DNA of 64,000 nucleotides from Thysanoteuthis rhombus (Eukaryota > Mollusca > Cephalopoda > Oegopsida > Thysanoteuthidae), in contig OY735209.1 in NCBI GenBank assembly GCA_963457665.1, positions 61,725,475 to 61,789,474 of the forward strand, read 5' to 3'. Numbering within the stretch: the first letter of the stretch is position 1; each line of letters opens with the position of its first letter. This document shows positions 55,793-64,000 of the stretch, piece after piece. The notes below the pieces were generated by a model that had not been told where the DNA came from, made no database searches, and worked only from the letters and a program-made list of their open reading frames with translations. The position numbers were made by a program, and so were the translations under genes.

Positions 55793-55842
<50 letters not shown>
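55570..55842 (+). mobile_element. tRNA-derived SINE with (TA)n tail, copy 1
   Basis: GGAACAGAGCAGTCTGGTGG (about 55587) is A-box-like. GAGGCAAAGGTTTCAATCCT is B-box-like and is followed by GCCTCATGATACTGGATG. The body ACACTGAAGAGATGTAATAC, then ATCAAAACAGCTGTCT, matches 62947-62986 almost exactly. Both copies end in (TA)n. The A box is further from the B box than usual, so an insertion separates them or the A-box call is wrong. Confidence 0.6.
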
Positions 55843-56173
55843 CAGGGAAAATAGATAAGCATGAAAGAAAAGACAGCCAGAAGTCAGACAACCAGTATAC
55901 ACATGGGTATTTATTTTTCAAGTGTGAAAATCAACATGTCCAGTCCTAGATTTCCAGCAATCCTCCAAAATCTAGCAGCTGCTTCAAAATCCTTTGGATA
56001 CATTAAGAAATGGTGAGAGGCAAATGACCATAACTGACCAATAAGGTGAGGAAGCTGATTACTGGTTTAAGATCTAATTTGTTCTTTCAGCACCAGTAGC
56101 AGCAATAACTAGAGGCTAGGAAGAGGCAGCAGACTTAAAGATTATCAGAAATTGAATTGTAAGTAGATTTGAT

Positions 56174-56205
<32 letters not shown>

Positions 56206-57216
56206 CTCAGATTTACAAGGTAGCTAAAATCATAACTAAAATAGTTACTTTGGAACTATTTCTGACAATAGGTATTTTCAAGACTTCTGTAAATATTCAA
56301 TGAATTTGAAAATCAAGGGCTTTTGCTGATAATTATACAGCTTAAATATGGCAAATTTTAAAGATGAAGTACAACACGTCAGGATTTTTAGAACAATGTT
56401 TGAAATAAGTACCTCTTTCTTCAACTTCGATGCTAAAAACCCAACCTCTGCAGAGTCTGATCCATAATTCTCATAATTCATCCAATGTTTTGCAATTGTG
56501 CTTTAAATGATAAAAATCGCAGGACAATGGTAGTCCCCACCTGTTCTTTCTCAAAGAACTTGCCCATCACTTATTTGCTAGATATGTTGTTCTCCCAATG
56601 TTGTGTGCATTTCTCTTGCACTGACACAGCATGCTTGTGTGCATTGATGAAATTTCTTGATACAGAAGGCTTCTTGTGATTCAGTCCACTTACTGAAAAC
56701 ATTGACCGACAGCCCTGCAATGAAAAAACTCTGCACCTGAAGTGCAATAAGTTGTGGAGTTGAACAACTGCTTTCATATTAAGAACGAGTAGTCTGGTTA
56801 TGAAAATAATCCATGTATTTATTTTGCTGTGTGTCTCTCTCTCTTCATGACAGTGCTACTTTTCTAAGACAGAATGGAGTTCTTAAATTAATTGCAGCTT
56901 CACTCAACATACAAAAACAAACCATGTATCCTAATTCAATTGTCTGAATCTGAGACCAGAGACATTCAGTACCTTACCCTCTGAGGCCAGGCAGTGAACT
57001 CTGAACTAACTCCTATGACCAATCTCTTACTGACTACTCTATTTCTTAGTCTATCTAATACCTGTGTCCCTATCTTTCTCTAATTGCGTGTCCCCTGACA
57101 TACACACCCACACACACACAAATGCTCCAGAGTGGCTGACCCCTTATCAGCTGGTCACTTTTTAATTAAGACACATATGTCACACACTCCATGGCCTAGA
57201 ACACATGGTTTGTTTT
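55843..57216. other. no gene; (TA)n at 56172-56206
   Basis: One short TA microsatellite and a (CA)n at 57108-57119. Short open frames show no recognisable similarity. Confidence 0.45.
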
Positions 57217-57612
57217 ATCTTCATCATCAGTTTTCTAATGGCCGTCGTTGGACATAGACGTTCCTCAGGATTCGCCACAATTCCCTATCATGGGCATCGC
57301 GGAGCCAGTATTTCCTGAATTTGTCAAGTTCATCTCTCTATCTTGTGTTCTGTCAGCCTCGGTTTCTCATCTGATCTCTGGGGATCTATGTTGTGAGACA
57401 TGATGCTCACCGGTTGTCTTTCATTCTTGCAACATGGCCTGCCCATTGCCATTTGATTTTTTTAATAGTTTCTACAATGTCACGAACACCTGTTTTTTTC
57501 CTTATATACTGTGCTGTCTTGTGATCTCTCCATGTAAGGTTGAGTATGATTTTCTCATGCACACGTTGCATACTTCTCAGTTTGCAGGCCTGTCTCTTAC
57601 TAAAGGTCAACT
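57217..57612 (-). mobile_element. RTE-type retrotransposon, 3' fragment
   Basis: The tail (TTCATCATCAG) is at 57221. The minus-strand open frame 57610-57407 reads TFSKRQACKLRSMQRVHEKI, then ILNLTWRDHKTAQYIRKKTG and IKWQWAGHVARMKDNR, the conserved RTE C-terminus. It is the best-preserved copy of that terminal segment. It is truncated just upstream of the ETWNLTKRQ block. Confidence 0.85.
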
Positions 57613-60600
57613 TCTAAACCTTTTCAGGCCAAATTGTCTGATCTGTTTTTCTTAACCCAGAGAAAACAGAAAGAAAAACACACACATACATAAAAGCATT
57701 AAACCGTACCCCACATCTTATGATGCACAAGAGAAATTTAAAGATATTGGCTTTCTACCTTCATGCGCATTACTTTTTAATAGAACTTACTGATACCCTT
57801 TAATATGAATTATGAAACTAATCTCTGGGGGTATTACTTTTTCTTTTTGCTGTCGTTTTTAACTTTTTTCTTCTGATTTTTCTGCCCACAATATAATTTG
57901 ACGACACAATTTTGGCAGTGGTTATTTAAGCACCAGAGAATTCATAAGTTCAGAAAAAAGATTGATGGATCCTTAGGTTTTAACAATAATGTGTCTATTT
58001 TGAAATGAAGTTAGGTAATGTGGCGAGATACTCAACTGAGCTTGAATCTTGAAAATTTCTTTTCTTTCACTGTGTGTGAAGTATAGGGCCACATCATGGT
58101 TTCAGTAGCAAGTGGATTTTTTGAGGGCTCCAACTTTCCTGTTATTTACCTACAGCTTGAGGAAGAAGTGGATTCATACCTATATCAAGGATATTAGTGT
58201 GAACTAACTGTACACAGTATTAGGTTGAAACTAAAAATTTGGTTTGCCAGTTCCGTTCTCTGTGCAACAACAATCCGCCCACCAACCTGAAGACTATCAC
58301 TCTTATGTTAAATGATCATTCTAAAAAAATTATAAAAGTCATTTCCTTTATCCATGAAAAATTCTATCAAGTCTTGCTTCCCTGAGATTGCAATTACTTT
58401 TCTAATCATTTTGGCGTCTGATAAAATTTATTTTCCCTGGTTAGTAACATGTTTTTATTGTTATTATATTTTTGTGTAGCCTGTTATTAGATAGCAAATA
58501 TTCACTGAATCAAAATCACTTTTAGATTCTATCAACGGCCTCCAAAATATTGCTTATCACACCATCTATAATCACAGTATGGCACAATTTTTTATGCTTT
58601 TTTTTAAATATTTTCCAGGTGTTGTCTGATTTTTGCTTCTCTTCTTGTTTCAGATCATGTTTGAACATAATCCTTGATTTTGCAGGAACATGTTTAAAAT
58701 TCCTAAAATGAGATTTTATTGATGTTTTATGATCAGATTTTCCCTTTAAGGTGAAGATATGTAGTTAGGCATAATTAACTTCACATGGGAGTTGAAACTC
58801 TAAAACTAATGACTTTATTTTTCACCAAATCATGTATACATGTGTAATTAGAATTTGCAAACTTTGCGGGTGATTATATTCCAACAAAATGAATTATCAA
58901 ATGAAGTTTTATTATATCTTCATCTTCCACGGAGAAAATTGCCTCTTATTTCTCCATGAATTCAGAAAATTAAAATCTGTATAAGAAATGAATGGAACAT
59001 ACTGTCTGTTGCCTTGGGAAGAGTCATTAACATTCAAAACAAAGATCATATATATCTTAGCAATAACAAAGTAATGAAATTATCAACTTATTTTACAGAA
59101 ATAATTCTTTGCCTTTGAAACTGTGAAAACACATTTCTATTTATTTCGATTTCAATGAGTTTTCTAGATGATCGAACTTCTCTTTGTTGTTTTTGTTGTT
59201 AGCACAGCATTTAGGTCAATCCATTTTACAGCTTTCTCCAAGAAGTTTAGCACAAAGGAAACAATTTTAAGAAAGGTTCCAAGATTTTTCTTCTCAATAA
59301 TCATATATGTATCAATTTAAAGATTTTATGATATCTATAAGCAATAATAGACATCTTCATATATACTCGTATAATAATACACAATACCAATGTAAGAAGA
59401 TATTAATGAATACATGAGTGAGTCCATACATATATTCATACACACATAAATACAAAAACTCCATCTGTGTATTTCGAGGATAAAAAATCTAAGAAGTGTT
59501 TTTTCTTTGCATTTTCAAACATTTCAAAATATTTGCCTGAAAATTACTGCGATAATGGATTTTCTGCATAAAATTTTGATAATTATTGGATATTTCATAC
59601 AATTCTGAAAACAAACGGAAAATCATTCAAAATTCTTCTTAATTAGTCGATGAATGGTTAAACAGAAAATAATGTGCTTAAAATGTAGTTAAATTAAAAG
59701 AAGTTTTAATGTAAAAACAATTTCTTTTAGTTTGCACAGCTCTGTTTTCTTGGTTTTGATATAAATTGACTCAAATACTACCTGGAGAAAAGAAGATCTT
59801 TCAATAATGACAACTTTGAAGCAGTTCTCTGAATATGCCTTTGTTTGCTCCGGACTATTTCCAAGTCCATTTTAGGTTTATTTATCTGGGATATCTGTTA
59901 CCTTTCCTCTATTAATTTTTGGTAGATGTAGGATGGATTGCAGTGAATTATCCGGTTTTCCAATCTTCAGGAACTGCAGTCTATATACCTGGAATTGCAC
60001 CAGAACATGAATTTGTGAACTAGTAAACTCTTTTGTGTGGCAGGCACACAATCTTTTGAATGAGAGGAAAGATTTTTCTGGTATTATATACAACACAAAC
60101 GTTTATTGCCTGGAAGCAACTGGTGATGGCCTTAATTGTTTGATTTAAAATTTGCATAGAAACATTGCCTATTCACAGTATTTTATGGTAGACAAGGCAC
60201 TTTTATGTACAAGCCTTTATTCATAAGAACCAAAACTGGAATAATGTCTGTTGCATACCCAGTTAGGTGAAACACAAAATATCACCCTTGTTTTTATCAT
60301 AATGAATGGTGTTATAACTTACCAAAGTGGGATCTTAGAGAAAATTTTCACTTACCTGAAAAGAGAAACAAAACAGATATTTGAAATCATGACACAATTT
60401 TTTATTGGATATTGTTTCATCGAAAATGAAAAATACACACACACACACACACTTACATGCCACAAACACATGCATGCATATTTGTGTACGTGGTATGTGT
60501 GTATATGTATAAATGTATGTGCGTGCATATGTAGCCTCTGTGTGTGTGCACATGTGGATGTCAGTATGTTGTGGGTAATATCTGAGAATGCGTATACGTG

Positions 60601-60889
60601 TGTACATTAGTGGCAGGTATGTGTATGTGCGTATTTTGTATTTCTGATTAAACATTGTTTGATAAAAGTTATAATACCATTTAAAATTGTAAAAAGTCCA
60701 AACAAAATTATTTAATTAAAATACAAACTTTATATCTTATTATGATTTGAGAAATCTGTGTTAGTGCGTGTGTTCATGCACTGAGATAACTCAACAACTG
60801 GCCAGTGTATGAAGTTGATATGAAATGAAATGGATATAGCTTTGGGGTAAAAGCATGGATTTATATATTCAAAATATCTGGTTGGTATG

Positions 60890-60891
<2 letters not shown>
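57613..60891. other. long stretch with no recognised feature
   Basis: About 3.3 kb of AT-rich sequence without recognised transposon remnants. It holds a (CA)n at 60434-60452 followed by GT-rich DNA to 60630, which gives two overlapping spurious open frames of about 110 codons. This is one of the two largest repeat-poor stretches in the window and a reasonable place to look for conserved non-coding sequence. Confidence 0.4.
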
Positions 60892-60928
<37 letters not shown>

Positions 60929-61055
60929 TGAGTGAAAAAGAAAGTGAGAGAAAGAGAAAATGAAATCGATATAGTTTTTTGGAAGAATATACTACGCCAC
61001 CAGGATTTATAAGCGTGGGTTTATAGATTCAAAATGTTTGGAGAGTTTGTGAAGC

Positions 61056-61086
<31 letters not shown>

Positions 61087-61102
61087 TGAGAGAGAGAGTC
61101 TG
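60892..61102. repeat. (GA)n and (GT)n(GA)n microsatellites
   Basis: A GA run lies at 60892-60924 and a GT run followed by GA at 61057-61102. TTTATAGATTCAAAATGTTT near 61020 resembles TTTATATATTCAAAATATCT near 60862, and each sits upstream of a GA run, so the two microsatellites appear to lie in a degenerate tandem duplication of about 160 bp. Confidence 0.8.
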
Positions 61103-62425
61103 TAAAAAAAATGAGAGTGTGAGAGAGAAAAAGAAAGAGACAGACAAACACACAATCGTCTTTTTTTTCTGTCAAATCTTTCTAGAGAATGAGATTGAAT
61201 TGAATTACCATAAGGATGATGTAAGAGCATTTTGAAAAAGGTTCTGTTCGGATGGTTATTACAATAATGAAAATATTTATGTTTTGACTGTAGTTATTGA
61301 CGACATTATAAACAAAGAACAAAGTCTCATTATTTCAATTTTAAACCTCCAGAATATTTTCATTAAACTGGCCAAGAAATAAACGACAGAAATATTGTGA
61401 TTATTCCTTGTTTTGTTTTTTCTTATCTTGACGAATCCAATTTCTGGAATTATATTTTTTTATTTTCTTCTTATTCAACTGCTTTTTTTTACACTTTGTT
61501 CTTACAGCAGATAAGTAGGTTTGAGAAATAATTTTTTCTTTATCATGGAATAATCTTCAGATACGAATATATTTCTCACTTGGTGTAAAATATCTAAATT
61601 GACTACACCAAAGAGAATCGACAGGAATATTCACAGCCATAGTTTTGTATATTGGACAGAAGACATGACAATTATGGCGGGCAGTTCCACATATCCTAAA
61701 GTCTTTCCCCTTCTAAACATGCATTTTTTGAACAGGCATGATTTAGTTAGTAGTAATTCCAAATAATCGTATCTTAAACAAATGAAACTGATTATTATTT
61801 TTAATTTTCAACTATGATTTTCTTTCATCTTAATTTTACTCGCTAATTATTGCTACTACTCAGGTTGTCAGTACACAGTAGTGATTAGATGGCAAGGATT
61901 GGGAATTAAGGATAAAATTTTAGTGATTCAAATCTTTTTTGCCATCCCTGGCAATGTGTAAACAATGCAGATCAAGAATGATTTTTAAAAAAATCTAAAT
62001 AATATTGCTATCACTAAATGAGACAGATTTCTTTTTATAGAAAGAAGTGATCGGATGAAGTATTCTTGAATTAGATTATAACGAGGGATGAGGGAGATAT
62101 TCTTAAGTTCTCTTTGACATCAATATTTTGATATTTCCTCCGGAGAAATTTTTCGGTTGAGAGGAGGCAAGGAAAAGTTCGGGATTTTTGCATTGGAGTC
62201 AAAAGAATTTTAATTTCAACATTTGACGGTTGACTGTTTATGAGAAAGCCATTGATCCTTGATTCTTCACAACCCATGCAATTTACTGTGCAATTCTTTC
62301 AGAGTCGAATTACTGAAGCTTGCAAGAGGAAGCAGGGATACATGTCACTGCTGGGGTTCAACCAGTATTTTTTCTTTTGACAACACAAAAGTGTTTATTT
62401 AAGAAAAAAAAAAAAAATTCCGTTA
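61103..62425. other. no gene recognised
   Basis: AT-rich, without recognised repeats. The 68-codon minus-strand open frame at 62277-62071 has no recognisable similarity. Confidence 0.4.
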
Positions 62426-62429
62426 AAAA

Positions 62430-62870
62430 ATATGAATCAATGAATAAGAACTACCAAATCATGACAGGTCTGGTTAGACACTCAACAGAAACTGCTACAT
62501 GACCAACATCTTCAGGTAGTATGCCGTGTGACGTGATCAATTAAAAAACTGGAAGAAGGGGTGATCAGTGAATTAGTGACTTCTCTTGCATTTTGTTGGG
62601 CAGTGATCACTAAAAACATCTTCATTTTCCAAAAAAAAGAGGAGTATGAATGCTACCAGATACAAACTAAGTGACCAATTTACCATAAACTTACAATGCA
62701 AATTGAAACCACCACAGACCATTTCAGAGTAGGTATTCAAATTTTCAGCTCACTGTTTCCACTGAACACACACACACACACGCACACACACACACTAGCA
62801 TAGTTCATACACACTAGCCAGACCAAATTGAAAACTGAAGAAACCTATGTTGACAGTTGTGGTTGACGAA
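62430..62870 (+). repeat. dispersed ~430-bp repeat, form A, copy 13
   Basis: CAGGTCTGGTTAGACACTCA, GACCAACATCTTCAGGTAGT, GATCAATTAAAAAACTGGAA, TTTGTTGGGCAGTGATCACT, ACCATAAACTTACAATGCAA, and the end AAACTGAAGAAACCTATGTT followed by GACAGTTGTGGTTGA are all present. A (CA)n run (62768-62795) replaces the usual CAGC/CATA block. Confidence 0.8.
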
Positions 62871-62879
62871 TTCTTATAT

Positions 62880-63090
62880 ATAACAGGGTCCGAGGTGAAG
62901 GTTCCAATCCTGCCTCGAGGGACTGGATGGATAATGGAAAGTCTATAGCCACACTGAAGAGATGTAATACATCAAAACAGCTGTCTGTGGATGACTCAAT
63001 GATATATACATATATATACATATATATATATATATATGTATATTGAGAGGGAGAGAGAGAGAAAGAGACAGAGAGAGACAGAGAGAGAGG
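62880..63090 (+). mobile_element. tRNA-derived SINE, 3' part with (TA)n(GA)n tail, copy 2
   Basis: B-box-like GTGAAGGTTCCAATCCTGCC, then TAGCCACACTGAAGAGATGT and AATACATCAAAACAGCTGTC, matches copy 1 at 55.7-55.8 kb. It starts just after the 430-bp repeat ends, so its head is missing or replaced. It ends in TA then GA microsatellites. Confidence 0.65.
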
Positions 63091-63547
63091 GTGATTTTTG
63101 GTGCCCTGGAAAATTCCCCATGGTAATGGTAGCTTAGGATCTACTCTGTATACATGCACTGGTTTAAAGGTGTCCTCTTATATGCCACCAGTTGATTGAG
63201 TAGACAAATGTCTTTTATTTGGCAGGGGTGCAGTGCTAACTTTTCAGCTGCCACAACTCACAAAAAACATGTCATTACTTATCTAGGGGTCACATATGCC
63301 TGAAACATTTGGAATTACAACATACAAATTAAAAAATGGGGAAAAGAATGAATTGTACAGAATAAAAAGTCAGATTTTTCTCAGGACCACAGACAACCTT
63401 ATTTAATAAATGCATTGCAATTTAAATCATTGATATTTAAGAATCAGTCAGTATAGTATAGTGCCTACATATACATTTTTTCTTACTATAAAACATAATC
63501 ATATAAATATAATACTGTACTTTAAAATAAGATGATAGTGCACTTTC
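63091..63547. other. no feature recognised
   Basis: AT-rich sequence between the SINE tail and the final RTE fragment. Confidence 0.4.
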
Positions 63548-63745
63548 ATCATCATCATCATCAGTCTTTTAACCTCTGTCATTGGACATAGACCTTCCCC
63601 AGGATTTGCCATACTTCTCTATCATGGGCGTCACGGAGCCAATACTTCCTGAACTTGTCTAGCTCGTATCTCCATCTCATATTCTGCCAGCCTTGGTTGC
63701 GCATGTGATCTCGGGGATCCATGTCGTGTGTCGTGATTGTCCAAA
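63548..63745 (-). mobile_element. RTE-type retrotransposon, extreme 3' end
   Basis: The tail CATCATCATCATCATCAG is at 63548. The minus-strand open frame (63785-63579) includes MDPRDHMRNQGWQNMRWRYE, then LDKFRKYWLRDAHDREVWQI, the last residues of the RTE protein, ending in the motif GKVYVQ before a stop. Less than 200 bp of element remains. Its sequence is close to the family consensus, so it is a relatively young 5'-truncated insertion. Confidence 0.85.
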
Positions 63746-64000
63746 GGGTGCTAAATTTTAGCCTAACAGGAGCACCAGTAGCCAAAGGGCTGCCCCAATA
63801 TATTTATTCAGTTAGCACTAAAAAGTGTTGTATTCAAAACAGAGGTGTAGGTACAGGTTTAGGGCTAGAGGGACTTGGATATCTGAGGATCCCTTTCATC
63901 ATTCAATGAGATTTGTCGTAGAAATGCAGTGAACTGCAATTAATAAAATTATTGTGACCCCATAGTATTAGGGGCCCAGGGGAGCATTTTTAAATAGATT

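Noticed and set aside
60251..60655. Overlapping 119- and 106-codon frames rich in Cys, His, Thr and Tyr
   Set aside because: They come from CA/GT-rich DNA. The Cys/His richness follows from TGTGTG and CACACA repeats and shows no zinc-finger spacing.
4379..62795. CRISPR-like arrays
   Set aside because: All regularly spaced repeats found are microsatellites or diverged tandem units. None has identical repeats separated by unique spacers of constant length, and the DNA is clearly eukaryotic.

Overview
This window looks like an intergenic or intronic stretch of an AT-rich, repeat-laden metazoan genome. I found no convincing host protein-coding gene, rRNA gene, intact tRNA gene, CRISPR array or bacterial-type operon. 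It shows long (TA)n, (GT)n and (CT)n microsatellites, many decayed RTE-type non-LTR retrotransposons with trinucleotide (GAT)n tails, tRNA-derived SINE heads, mariner, pogo-like and piggyBac relics, and several unnamed dispersed repeats. The mix resembles lophotrochozoan genomes, most plausibly a cephalopod mollusc such as an octopus. That assignment is inference from style, not from a diagnostic gene.

The dominant component is one RTE-clade family. It encodes an N-terminal segment, an APE-type endonuclease, a linker, a reverse transcriptase and a C-terminal region. There are about a dozen copies: plus strand at 1.1-1.5, 11.0-12.5, 17.8-18.5 and 37.8-38.2 kb; minus strand at 6.2-8.6, 18.6-20.3, 26.5-28.8, 29.6-30.2, 32.4-33.05, 38.9-40.5, 57.2-57.6 and 63.5-63.7 kb; and one inverted composite at 50.1-51.8 kb. 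All are truncated, frameshifted or internally deleted, so none should be autonomous.

The second component is an unnamed interspersed repeat of about 430 bp, found 13 times on both strands. It has a shared core but at least two kinds of end; one form carries direct repeats about 409 bp apart. Third are DNA transposon remnants: three internally deleted copies of one mariner family with visible terminal inverted repeats (24.4, 42.8 and 44.1 kb), a second mariner relic of SETMAR type (47.9 kb), two pogo/Tigger-like elements (23.7 and 33.4 kb), a piggyBac relic (52.9 kb), and foldback (palindromic) elements (19.2, 20.5, 36.0 and perhaps 45.0 kb). Fourth are tRNA-related SINE pieces and simple repeats.

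The most informative structures are the RTE copy at 50.1-51.8 kb, whose order and orientation match a 5' inversion by twin priming; the near-perfect hairpin element inserted inside an RTE copy at 19.2 kb, with a second copy at 36.0 kb; and the mosaic 430-bp family. Nothing here amounts to a demonstrable new cellular system. The notable content is transposon biology. All family assignments were made by reading translations and aligning copies by eye; coordinates of repeat edges are approximate, usually to within 10-30 bp.
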